DNA from: Anaerolineae bacterium
GTDB lineage: Bacteria > Chloroflexota > Anaerolineae > JAAYZQ01
Length of the DNA: 34,747 nt
Assembly (NCBI GenBank): GCA_016929795.1
Contig: JAFGIA010000456.1
Coordinates: 1 to 34,747, forward strand
Direction of reading: 5' to 3'
Each line of letters begins with the position of its first letter. Position 1 is the first letter of the stretch. The notes beneath the pieces are model-generated. The model was not told the DNA's origin and made no database searches. It worked only from the letters and a program-made list of their open reading frames with translations. This document shows, piece by piece, positions 8,770-16,458 of this stretch. Made by a program: the position numbers and the translations under genes.

Positions 8770-8804
8770 GTTGGGGTGTGTGCGGTGCCCGCACACACCC
8801 CAAC
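8770..8804. terminator. Perfect 16-bp stem-loop between convergent genes
   Basis: Arms 8770-8785 and 8789-8804 are exact reverse complements with a 3-nt loop (TGC). It lies 32 nt after mscL and before the end of a minus-strand gene, so it could end transcription from both sides. The run of T after it is short (TTT, then CCCCC), so it may instead protect the 3' end of the mscL mRNA. Confidence 0.65.
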
Positions 8805-8844
8805 TTTCCCCCACTTTATCGAGGTGATACTCCACCCCCCTAAT

Positions 8845-8884
8845 CCCGCAAAAAACCCGCAAAAACCCGCAATGAAACCCGCAA
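8845..8884. repeat. Four helically phased CCCGCAA repeats
   Basis: CCCGCAA occurs at 8845, 8856, 8866 and 8878, spaced 11, 10 and 12 bp, separated by A-rich tracts. Read on the minus strand these are four GGG runs with 7-9 nt loops. The array lies between the mscL hairpin and the end of the minus-strand ATP-binding gene. Confidence 0.75.
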
Positions 8885-8896
8885 TTCGATTGAAAT

Positions 8897-8914
8897 GTAG
8901 AACATATGTTCTAC
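8897..8914. promoter_or_regulatory. 18-bp perfect palindrome containing GAAC-N4-GTTC (SOS-box-like)
   Basis: The palindrome is exact, with centre CATATG, and contains GAACATATGTTC, which matches the GAAC-N4-GTTC consensus of LexA boxes in Firmicutes and Actinobacteria. It overlaps the stop codon (8911-8913) of the minus-strand gene and is not placed in front of any gene I can see, so a regulatory role here is uncertain. Confidence 0.4.
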
Positions 8915-9906
8915 TCGCGTAGGATGTAATAACGCCCCCGCCCACTGCTCACCGGCAGCACCAACCCCGCCTCGACCAGACCCTGTAGATCGTAGAGCGC
9001 CGTTCGCTCCGACACCCCAAACTCCTGCTGATATTCACGGTTCGTCACACTGCCGTACCGGCGCAGGTAGATCATCGCCCGCCCCTGCCGCTCATTCAGC
9101 CCCAACCCCTCCACGTCAGGCATCGGCTGTGCTGGCTGTCGGCGCATGAGCGTCACCCAGAAGCTGGTGCCCCGGTTTTCAAACACGGGCAGCTCGAGCC
9201 CCGCCTCACGCATCGCCCGGATCATCAGATCGACGCCCAGGCCGCGTTTTTCCACATATCCCAGGTCTTCGAGCAGGCGCATGACGTGAGGGTTGCGCGT
9301 GTATTGCTCATACACGATATTGTCCACCGTCAGATTGCCGCCCAGGCCGCCAGGGCTCTGCACCTCCAGGCGATCGGGAAAGAGCCGCACCTGGACAAAA
9401 CTGCCCACCTGCCGGTAGTCGCGGTGACCCACCGCGTTGACAATCGCCTCGCGGTAGGCAAATTCGGGGTATTCGAGCACGTCATGCCGCCGGAACCCAT
9501 CCACCATCCCCTGCCTGCCGAGCTTCTCATAGAGGGTTGCCCGCGTCCTGTCAATCACCTCGGGCAGCGTGCCACTGAACTCGCGATTGTCCAGGTAGAG
9601 GGGGGCATCACGCCCAGCCAGCGTTGGCATCTTGCCTGCAAAGTGGAGAAAGGTGATAGTGAATGCAGGGTAGAAGCGCTGTGGCTCGCATCCAAAGAAT
9701 AAAATCCCGGTCAGCGTGGGCTGCAGCGCGCCCCCCTCACCCACTGCCGCGCCCACCTCCACCAGCAGCGCCTCCCGAGGAGATCGAACCAGGGGCGAGC
9801 CAGGGCGGCGCCGCTCCAGCTCTTCCCGATATGCCTCGATCCGCTCCACCGACAGATCGTCGAGGGTGGATCCCGGACAAAGCGCCAGGTCAGGTCCCTG
9901 CTGCAC
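8911..9906 (-). CDS. 5'-truncated ATP-binding winged-helix protein (COG2865/RecG-like AlbA-ATPase family remnant)
   Basis: About 332 residues remain if it starts at GTG 9906, 7 nt after the histidine kinase stop; this start is weak. It keeps the linker typical of this family (PGSTLDDLSVERIEAY; QPTLTGILFFGCEPQRF), a GHKL-type ATP-binding domain with AIVNAVGHRDY (154-164) and SPGGLGG (184-190), and a C-terminal winged helix (about 265-331). Full-length relatives have an AlbA_2/Schlafen-like N-terminal domain of roughly 110-140 residues, which is absent; further upstream the same frame only shadows the histidine kinase. A 9-bp direct repeat ACCGTGCAG flanks the junction. It may be a decaying gene or a shortened regulator. 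Confidence 0.65.
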   Translation of the reverse strand: MQQGPDLALCPGSTLDDLSVERIEAYREELERRRPGSPLVRSPREALLVEVGAAVGEGGALQPTLTGILFFGCEPQRFYPAFTITFLHFAGKMPTLAGRDAPLYLDNREFSGTLPEVIDRTRATLYEKLGRQGMVDGFRRHDVLEYPEFAYREAIVNAVGHRDYRQVGSFVQVRLFPDRLEVQSPGGLGGNLTVDNIVYEQYTRNPHVMRLLEDLGYVEKRGLGVDLMIRAMREAGLELPVFENRGTSFWVTLMRRQPAQPMPDVEGLGLNERQGRAMIYLRRYGSVTNREYQQEFGVSERTALYDLQGLVEAGLVLPVSSGRGRYYILRE

Positions 9907-9913
9907 GGTTATC

Positions 9914-12163
9914 TCAACTCTGCACGGTGAGGACCAGGGGCAGCCGGACGCAGAAGGTGCTACCAGGACACGCCACGTCGTCGCGCCCTGCGCTTTCCAC
10001 CCAGATTCGCCCTCCGTGCGCCTCGACAATACCCTTGGCAATCGCCAGCCCCAGCCCTGGCCCCGCGCCCTTAAAACCCACGTCGTCGGTGCTGTGGAGC
10101 ATCGGGTTCTCAGGCCGGTAGAACTTTTCAAAGATCAGGTCCTGCTGATCCAGATCCACCCCAATGCCCTGATCGATGACGCGCAGATCGACACACTCCT
10201 CGTCTATGCACGCCGAAACCCTGATCGTGCCACCGTCGGGCGTAAACTTGATCGCGTTCGCCAGCAGGCACTCGAACACCTGCTCCAGCCGCGCCCCATC
10301 CGCTTCCACGTAAGGCAGGCTCGACAGGTCGTCAAGAATGATCTGCTGGTTGCGCATGCCCGCGTTTCTTTCGACCGTCGACATCGCATTCCTGACGACA
10401 ACACTCAGCGGCATCTTGTAGGGCTCGATTTTCAACTCGCCGGTCTCGATCAGCGACACATCAATCATGGCATCGACGACGCGCTTCAGCCGGCGTGCTC
10501 CGCGGCTGATGCCATCGATGAACTGGCCCACCATCTTTGGGTCGTCCATCTGGTCCACCTGCAAGCTGGCGAGCACGTCCGAATAGCCGAAAATCTGCGA
10601 CAGCGGGGTGCGCAGCTCGTGCGAAGCGATGGTCACAAAATCGGCCTTGGTGCGATCCAGCCGCTGGAGCTGGCGGTTCGTCTCTGCCAGCTCCGAGTTC
10701 AGGCGATTCAAGTCATCCTGCACAGAACGCAGGTCCCCAACAAGGCGCGCATTCTCCATCGCGTTCCCCGTCTGGTGCGCGACGAGCATCAGCGTCTCCT
10801 GATCCTCTACCGAGTAAGGCTGCGCCCCCTCCTTGGGTCCTAGCGCAAGCAGCCCTACCAGGACCCTATCCAGGAGGATGGGCACGTACAGGTCAGCGCC
10901 CAACGCTTTGAGCCAGTCACGCTCCTGGTCCGGCATGGCTTGGAACCAGGCGAGCATGTCCACATCATACTGGCTCAGCGGGCGTCGCTGCCGTGAAAAG
11001 TGTGCCACAAAGCGACTTTCTGCGTCGAACATCATGCTGGCGGGCGCCGCTGCCTGTAGTGCCCCACCCTCGCCCATGGTGCACACCACCGATAGATCCA
11101 TCCGTCTGTCATAGTGCCTGACCAGGACAAACGCAGCGCGCTGTATGCGCAACGTATCCCACAGCCACTTCAGCGTCACTTCTGCAACGCGATCCAGATC
11201 GAGGAGAACACTCACCTGCTGGCCGTAGGCACGCAGCGCTTTTTGCGGGTCGTAGTGGCGCCCGAGCACCGTGCGCTCGAACCGCTCGTGCAGCCGCGGC
11301 CCCAATATCACGTCGAGCAGAGCGGCCAGGACCACCGCCAGCGCCAGCGGCGACAGGAGCAGGACCGTCTCGGACACATTCAGGGATGCTGTCGACAAAA
11401 AGAGCGCCGCTGCCAGAAAAAGGATGTACACAGAGGCCGTGATGACCGTCAGCAGGATGATGCGCACGGCCGACAGGGTTAGTCGACGCAGATCGGGCAG
11501 GTGATAGCGAAGCAGTGCAAAGGTCACGATCGACAGGGCCAGCAGCCGCGCGGCAAAGCCGACATACATCTCGGGGAGCCTCGACACCAGGATGAGCAGA
11601 TCGCCCAACCCCAATCCCACCAGGCAGGCCACCAGGTAGCGAATCCGGTTACGATGCTTGGCGCCAACCGTAAGCTGCAGCGCTGCCCGCGCCGTCAACC
11701 ATGCCGGCACAACCGCACTGGCCCATGCGGCCAGAAAGAGCATGCTCGTGAACCTGACTCGGCCGAGCGAAATCCCCAACCAGGGCACGCTCAGATCGGG
11801 CACCTTCAGCGGTAGCGCGTCAAGGACAATCGCCGCGACCAGGAGCAGGCTGCTGGCGGTGTGTCGTGGCCAGCGCCGCACGCGGCGGTCGACAAAGGCG
11901 TCGGTCAGTTCAGCCGTCAGCAGTGCGAGCAGCACCAGGCCCACGTTGGCAGCGCGCTGCCACAAATAGTTCCACCACTCGCCCCCGACGAACAGCGCCA
12001 TCAGCCCCAGCCCTAGTGCAAACGCCACGTTCGCCAGCAGAACGGCCTGCAGCAAACGCTGCACGCGCTGGCTGCCCATTCGGTGCCGGACGGCGAGCAG
12101 CATCAAAAGCCCATATCCCACAACCAGGCTGGCATACGCTGCAATGCGAACATAGAACCACAT
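9914..12163 (-). CDS. Membrane sensor histidine kinase with GAF domain
   Basis: The 749-residue protein has an N-terminal region of about eight hydrophobic segments (1-290), a GAF-like domain (about 317-472), a short coiled coil, HisKA with phospho-acceptor His515 in ASHELRTPLSQ, and a HATPase domain (N box NAIKFTPDGG, G1 DQGIGV, G2 GAGPGLGLAIAKG). No response regulator is encoded in the window, so it is an orphan kinase here. The frame extends 23 codons further upstream, but ATG 12163 lies only about 3-4 nt from the predicted transcription start, so I take it as the start of a nearly leaderless mRNA. The truncated ATP-binding gene follows 7 nt downstream. Confidence 0.9.
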   Translation of the reverse strand: MWFYVRIAAYASLVVGYGLLMLLAVRHRMGSQRVQRLLQAVLLANVAFALGLGLMALFVGGEWWNYLWQRAANVGLVLLALLTAELTDAFVDRRVRRWPRHTASSLLLVAAIVLDALPLKVPDLSVPWLGISLGRVRFTSMLFLAAWASAVVPAWLTARAALQLTVGAKHRNRIRYLVACLVGLGLGDLLILVSRLPEMYVGFAARLLALSIVTFALLRYHLPDLRRLTLSAVRIILLTVITASVYILFLAAALFLSTASLNVSETVLLLSPLALAVVLAALLDVILGPRLHERFERTVLGRHYDPQKALRAYGQQVSVLLDLDRVAEVTLKWLWDTLRIQRAAFVLVRHYDRRMDLSVVCTMGEGGALQAAAPASMMFDAESRFVAHFSRQRRPLSQYDVDMLAWFQAMPDQERDWLKALGADLYVPILLDRVLVGLLALGPKEGAQPYSVEDQETLMLVAHQTGNAMENARLVGDLRSVQDDLNRLNSELAETNRQLQRLDRTKADFVTIASHELRTPLSQIFGYSDVLASLQVDQMDDPKMVGQFIDGISRGARRLKRVVDAMIDVSLIETGELKIEPYKMPLSVVVRNAMSTVERNAGMRNQQIILDDLSSLPYVEADGARLEQVFECLLANAIKFTPDGGTIRVSACIDEECVDLRVIDQGIGVDLDQQDLIFEKFYRPENPMLHSTDDVGFKGAGPGLGLAIAKGIVEAHGGRIWVESAGRDDVACPGSTFCVRLPLVLTVQS

Positions 12164-12172
12164 GGCCCGCTG

Positions 12173-12181
12173 ATTATAGCA
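12173..12181 (-). promoter_or_regulatory. Extended -10 promoter for the histidine kinase (nearly leaderless)
   Basis: On the minus strand TGCTATAAT (plus 12173-12181) is a perfect -10 box with the TGn extension; no good -35 is seen at 16-18 bp. Transcription would begin about 3-4 nt before the ATG at 12163, leaving no room for a ribosome site. Confidence 0.65.
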
Positions 12182-12216
12182 CAAAGCCACAACAAAAGGA
12201 AAAAGTGATCCAGGCG

Positions 12217-12245
12217 TTGACTCGGCGCCCATCCTGTGCTACAAT
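12217..12245 (+). promoter_or_regulatory. Sigma70-type promoter for the amidohydrolase gene
   Basis: TTGACT (12217-12222), 17-bp spacer, TACAAT (12240-12245) preceded by TGC (extended -10). It is divergent from the histidine kinase promoter about 40 bp away. GGGAGG follows as ribosome site for ATG 12275. Confidence 0.8.
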
Positions 12246-12274
12246 GTCCTCATCTTTCCAGGGAGGATATCGAC

Positions 12275-13630
12275 ATGCCCAGCTTATTGCTCAAGAACGC
12301 CACCCTGCTCGCCACAATGGACGACGACAGGCGCCGCTTCCAGGAAGGCGGCCTCTACGCCAAAGACAATGTCATCTGCCAAGTTGGCCCCTCGTCTGAT
12401 CTCCCTCCTCTGGCCAACCGCGTCATCGATGCGCGCGGCATGGTCGTCCTGCCCGGCCTGATCAATACCCACCACCACCTCTATCAGAGCCTGACCCGCG
12501 CGCTGCCCGGCGCGCAGAACGCCAAACTGTTCCGCTGGCTGCGTCATCTATATCCCATCTGGGCAGGCCTCACCGCCGAAGCCGTGTACATCAGCGCCCT
12601 CGTCGGCCTCGGCGAGCTAGTCATGTCGGGCTGCACCACCTCCACCGATCACCTTTACATCTATCCCAACGACGCGCGCATCGACGACGAAATCCGCGCC
12701 GCGCGAGATCTCGGCATCCGCTTCCAGCCCAGCCGCGGCAGCATGTCGATGGGCGAGTCCGAGGGAGGCTTGCCCCCCGATTCCGTGGTCGAGGACGAAG
12801 ACGCGATCATGGTCGATACAGAGCGCGCTTACCACGAACATCACGACCCATCCCCCTACTCCATGCTGCGCATCGCCGTCGGTCCCTGCTCCCCCTTTTC
12901 CGTCACCCCGGAGCTGATGCGCCGCTCTGCCGCCTTTGCACGCGATCGCGGCCTGCACCTTCACACCCACGTCGCCGAGACGGCCGACGAGAACGACTAC
13001 TGCCTGAAGAGCTTTGGCGTGCGCCCTGTAGAACTGATGCGCCAGCTCGATTGGGTCGGGCCTGATGTATCGTGGGCGCACTGTGTGCACCTGAATGAGG
13101 CCGAGATCGCGCTCATGGCCGAGACGGGCACCGGCGTTTCCCACTGCCCCACCTCGAACATGCGCCTCGGCTCTGGCATCGCGCCGATCCGCGCCATGCT
13201 CGACGCAGGCGTCAAGGTCGCCATCGCCGTCGATGGCAGTGCCAGCAACGACAGCGGTCACCTGATCGACGAGGTGCGCCACGCCATGCTGCTGCAGCGC
13301 GTCGCGCACGGCGCCGACGCGCTAAGCGGCGACGAAGCGCTCTGGATCGGCACCCGCGGCGGCGCGGCCATTCTCGGCCGCGACGACGTCGGAGCACTGG
13401 TGCCTGGCATGGCGGCCGATTTCATCGGCGTCCGTCTCGACCGTCTCGCCTTTGCTGGCGCCCAGGCCGACCCACTGGCAGCGCTCGTCTTTTGCGCGCC
13501 ACCCACCGTCGATCTGTCGGTGATCAACGGGCGGGTGGTGGTGGAAAACGGGGAGGTACAGACAGTCGATATGCCCGCCATCATCGCGCGGCACAACGAC
13601 ATCGCGGCGCGCTTGCTGAACCGCGTCTAG
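12275..13630 (+). CDS. Amidohydrolase, probable 8-oxoguanine deaminase
   Basis: This 451-residue protein belongs to the TRZ/ATZ (AtzA/SsnA) amidohydrolase family. Metal ligands are visible: His66 and His68 in INTHHHLYQSLTR, a His in HTHVAETADE near 231, a His in AHCVH near 269 and the Asp of VDGSASND near 318. The stretch around SLTRALPGAQNAKLFRWL closely resembles the 8-oxoguanine deaminase subgroup, which converts 8-oxoguanine to urate; related chlorohydrolases and cytosine-type deaminases are the alternatives. It has its own promoter and good SD. The molybdenum hydroxylase genes 11 kb away could also serve purine breakdown, but that link is a guess. Confidence 0.82.
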   Translation: MPSLLLKNATLLATMDDDRRRFQEGGLYAKDNVICQVGPSSDLPPLANRVIDARGMVVLPGLINTHHHLYQSLTRALPGAQNAKLFRWLRHLYPIWAGLTAEAVYISALVGLGELVMSGCTTSTDHLYIYPNDARIDDEIRAARDLGIRFQPSRGSMSMGESEGGLPPDSVVEDEDAIMVDTERAYHEHHDPSPYSMLRIAVGPCSPFSVTPELMRRSAAFARDRGLHLHTHVAETADENDYCLKSFGVRPVELMRQLDWVGPDVSWAHCVHLNEAEIALMAETGTGVSHCPTSNMRLGSGIAPIRAMLDAGVKVAIAVDGSASNDSGHLIDEVRHAMLLQRVAHGADALSGDEALWIGTRGGAAILGRDDVGALVPGMAADFIGVRLDRLAFAGAQADPLAALVFCAPPTVDLSVINGRVVVENGEVQTVDMPAIIARHNDIAARLLNRV

Positions 13631-13656
13631 TGTCGGTGGCCGGCACTGCGGGTCAA

Positions 13657-14283
13657 TCAAGTCGTCTTGACCACAATATCGTGCACGATGTTGGCAGCCG
13701 CGTCGCCACGGTCGGCACAGTTGCTCAGGTGGCGATAGATCTCGCGTAGCTTGAGCATCTCCATCACGTGGCTGGGACTTTCCGAGCCGGAGAAGAGAGC
13801 GGCAATCGCCTCGCGATAGACGCGCTCCACCCGGTTCTCCAGGGCCTTGGCCCGCGAGGCGTGCTCGCTGGCCACACCGGGGTTGTCTTTGAGGCGCAGC
13901 ATAGCCAGGTGGATCTCACTGGCCGCCTCGTGAAGGAGCGAGGCGATCCGCTGCAAGAATTCGTTCGGCTCCACCCCAAAGAGCTGCATCTCTTCCAGCG
14001 TGCTGTAGGCATAATCCATCACGTCGTCGATCGCCCGCGACAGGGCATAGATGTCCTCCCTGTCCATCGGCGTGACAAAAGTTCGGTTCAGGTCGTCGAT
14101 CAAAATGCGCCGCACCTCGTCGGCTTCATGTTCAGCCTGCCTCACTGCCGCCGCGTGCTTGTCGGACTGCTTTTTTACATACGCTTCCAGGGCAACCATC
14201 CCTGCCACTGTAATCTCTGACTGTGCAATCAGCGACTGCAAGAACCGGTCCTGGCGCGGTTTAAAAAACTCTTTCAGACCCAT
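13657..14283 (-). CDS. DUF47 family PhoU-like protein
   Basis: The 208-residue, mostly helical protein has the DUF47 hallmarks: MGLKEFFKPRQDRF at the start, a HEADEVRRILIDDLNRTFVTPMDREDIYAL stretch spread over about residues 48-77 and DDVMDYAYSTLEEM near 83. PhoU-like metal-binding acidic residues (EADE; DREDI) are kept. DUF47 proteins are usually encoded next to Pit phosphate transporters; no transporter of that kind is here. Instead it is the last gene of the long minus-strand run, 19 nt after the kinase gene. The ATG 14283 start was chosen over an in-frame upstream start because it fits the family and follows AAAGGAC. The amidohydrolase gene converges on it with only 26 nt between. Confidence 0.88.
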   Translation of the reverse strand: MGLKEFFKPRQDRFLQSLIAQSEITVAGMVALEAYVKKQSDKHAAAVRQAEHEADEVRRILIDDLNRTFVTPMDREDIYALSRAIDDVMDYAYSTLEEMQLFGVEPNEFLQRIASLLHEAASEIHLAMLRLKDNPGVASEHASRAKALENRVERVYREAIAALFSGSESPSHVMEMLKLREIYRHLSNCADRGDAAANIVHDIVVKTT

Positions 14284-14302
14284 CGTCCTTTTTCCCTCTA
14301 CC

Positions 14303-15544
14303 TCAAATCTTCCACTCGCCCCAGATCTTGGCGATCTCTGGGGTTGCCCAGATCGCCGCCCCTGTGGTATCCACCACCAGGTCACACAAGCACATCTGCG
14401 GCCGGTAACACTTCTCTGCCATCAAAAACTGGTTTCGAAAATAGCGATTTCGAAAGTAGGTGGGCTCGTATTTTTTCCGATAGTCGATATCGCGCTTCCA
14501 TTTGCGCTTCAAACGAACGTCATCCTCGGTCAGATAGACCACCTTAATGCCGATCAGGGGCGCGACCTCTTCTAGCAGGAACGGGAAATTGCCCTCGATG
14601 AAAATAACATCGGCCGGATCGATCTCGATCGGGACGCCGCCCGGCTTCAGCCGGCCATCCAGATCGTGACTGGATGTGGCATACACAAAGTCGTAGCGTG
14701 GAATCAAGATCTTGTCCCCCCCGCAGATCGCTTCCAGGCCCTCCTTGAACAACTCGAAATGGATCGCCTCTTTCCCCAGCGTGTGAATGCCCTTCTCCTC
14801 TCGATAGTCGCGATCGGTCAAAAAATTATCCATCTCGATCGAGGTCACGCGCCACCCTTCCTCCTCGAACGAACCGCGCAGGCGCGCGACGATCTCTGTC
14901 TTGCCCGCCGCCGTCGGCCCGGCAACCGCCAGCACGATCGGTGTGCCCTTCACCCCCACCAGCCGGTGCATCGCCTGGATGAAGGCCTGGTCCACCTCGG
15001 CATTCGCCTCCCGAAAAACCTTGTAACCGATCGATTGGCAGCGGTCAAAGCGTTTTTGTCTCTGCTCAAAGGTCAAAAGCGGCTTGTCACCCAGATGGGT
15101 CATGACCTCGCCGTTGAAATAGCGAGTGCGCGGCAAAAAGTAAAAGCCCCGGATGTCGAAATAGAAGTGTGCTCGAACCCACTCTATATGGTATTTTCCC
15201 GTTACCAGCCCCACAAAGAGCATGTTCGTCAGCCGCACGATCGCCTCGTCGAGCACGATCCTGTCGCCGGCTCGCGGTTTGATCTGGATCGCCGTGTAAA
15301 AGTCTCTGCTCTGGATGCGCGCTTCGACCTCCGCCGCGCTGTCCAGCACAACAGAAGCCCAGCCTCCCTCCGCCGGGGCGACCGTACCACAATCCTCCAG
15401 ATTGCGCCCCCCCGGGTAGAGGTTGTTGAGCGCGTAACGAAACTCATACAGCTCCATCTCCTCGATCCCGGGGTTGACCCCCACCATCTTCTGATAGAGA
15501 AGCCCGGAGAATGCATCCGGATGAAACAGGCCTGCGTCTTCCAC
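14303..15544 (-). CDS. Uridine kinase/phosphoribulokinase-like P-loop kinase with an unrecognised N-terminal domain
   Basis: The 413-residue protein starts at GTG 15544 with a strong GAGGAGG site; the longer frame overlaps the upstream gene. The C-terminal half (about 200-413) is a PRK/uridine-kinase-type domain: Walker A GPTAAGKT (209-216), EMDNF (237-241), IPRYDF (281-286) and FIEGNF (315-320). The N-terminal half (1-195) is not a domain I recognise; it is rich in beta-type strands and has conserved-looking stretches FRYALNNLYPGGRN and TAIQIKPRAGDRIVLDEA. Plant TTM proteins pair a uridine-kinase domain with CYTH, but I cannot see the CYTH ExExK motif here. The phosphorylated substrate is unknown; context suggests a sugar or nucleoside-like compound. 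Confidence 0.75.
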   Translation of the reverse strand: MEDAGLFHPDAFSGLLYQKMVGVNPGIEEMELYEFRYALNNLYPGGRNLEDCGTVAPAEGGWASVVLDSAAEVEARIQSRDFYTAIQIKPRAGDRIVLDEAIVRLTNMLFVGLVTGKYHIEWVRAHFYFDIRGFYFLPRTRYFNGEVMTHLGDKPLLTFEQRQKRFDRCQSIGYKVFREANAEVDQAFIQAMHRLVGVKGTPIVLAVAGPTAAGKTEIVARLRGSFEEEGWRVTSIEMDNFLTDRDYREEKGIHTLGKEAIHFELFKEGLEAICGGDKILIPRYDFVYATSSHDLDGRLKPGGVPIEIDPADVIFIEGNFPFLLEEVAPLIGIKVVYLTEDDVRLKRKWKRDIDYRKKYEPTYFRNRYFRNQFLMAEKCYRPQMCLCDLVVDTTGAAIWATPEIAKIWGEWKI

Positions 15545-15555
15545 TGGCGTCCTCC

Positions 15556-16458
15556 TCACATCCCACGATCGATCAACCACGCCAACCCGTCCGCCACCTG
15601 CTGTCGCGAGTTCGTCGTCTGAAACTCGCACGTACGCAGCGTCCCGGCCGGCAGGTAGCGGGCGACCATCCCCCACTCGACATGACCCCGCCCCGCAGCC
15701 AGGTGATCATCCACCCCCACGACGTCGTGCAGGTGGACGCCGACCATGCTGCCGGCAAAGCGCTGTAGCCACTCTTCGTGCGTGCCAAACCCCAGGTGCT
15801 CCAGCACCTGGGCGTGACCGACATCGTGCCAATAGCCGACCCCGTCGCCCAGGCCCAGGCCAAGCAGCTCCTCAAGCTCGTCGGGCAGAGGGATCTCGTG
15901 GTAATGGAACCGGTTTTCCAGCCCCAGGCGCACCCCCTTCCGCCCAGCATACTCGGCCAGCTCCAGCAGGCTGCGGCGCACCGACGCCATGTTTCCTGCT
16001 GCATGGGCCGCCCGCGCCGTCACCAATCGCTCGCTGGCCTCAGCATAGTCAGGCTGACCCAAATGGCCGGCCCTGTAGAGGTCGAGCAGCGCCCATTCGA
16101 GCTTGGGGTCGATATCCACCTTTCCCGGATGCACGACCAGTGCGTGCACCCCCAGCTCGTGAGCCAGGTCGATGCTGCGCTCGACGGCGCGCACCCCCTG
16201 CCGCCGCGCTTCCTCGTCACGCGCAGAAACGAGCCAGTTGCGCCGTTTCAGCTCCGCCATCGAAACGTCCGCCGGGCACGGCTCGTGGACGCTCGTGATG
16301 ATCCCATCCAGCCGCAAGCCCGCCAGCATCAACGAATCGACCCCGTGGTTCAGCTCGAACCGGTCGAATCCCAACTCCTGCCCGGCAGTGAAAAAATCGG
16401 CCAGGCTGGGAAACTGGCCGATAGCCCACATAGTCGATAGTGCAATATCAGTTGTCAT
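15556..16458 (-). CDS. TIM-barrel protein of the sugar phosphate isomerase/epimerase (AP endonuclease 2-like) family
   Basis: The 300-residue protein fits the xylose-isomerase-like TIM-barrel family. Likely metal-site motifs are VHEPCP, VVHPGKVD, LENRFHYHEI, YWHDVGHAQV, HLHDVVGVDDH and CEFQT, which supply the usual Glu/Asp/His ligands at the ends of the strands. Members isomerise or epimerise sugars and sugar phosphates or cut abasic DNA; the catabolic setting favours a sugar-type substrate. ATG 16458 lies inside the last codons of the mutase gene (11-nt overlap) with GGGAGAAGG as ribosome site, so translation is probably coupled. The kinase gene follows 11 nt later. Confidence 0.8.
   Translation of the reverse strand: MTTDIALSTMWAIGQFPSLADFFTAGQELGFDRFELNHGVDSLMLAGLRLDGIITSVHEPCPADVSMAELKRRNWLVSARDEEARRQGVRAVERSIDLAHELGVHALVVHPGKVDIDPKLEWALLDLYRAGHLGQPDYAEASERLVTARAAHAAGNMASVRRSLLELAEYAGRKGVRLGLENRFHYHEIPLPDELEELLGLGLGDGVGYWHDVGHAQVLEHLGFGTHEEWLQRFAGSMVGVHLHDVVGVDDHLAAGRGHVEWGMVARYLPAGTLRTCEFQTTNSRQQVADGLAWLIDRGM

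Noticed and set aside
8845..8884. CCCGCAA array as a CRISPR or replication origin
   Set aside because: Units are far too short for CRISPR, and DnaA boxes (TTATCCACA type) are absent.
9716..10843. Plus-strand open frame of 375 codons
   Set aside because: Antisense to the histidine kinase; no recognisable motif.
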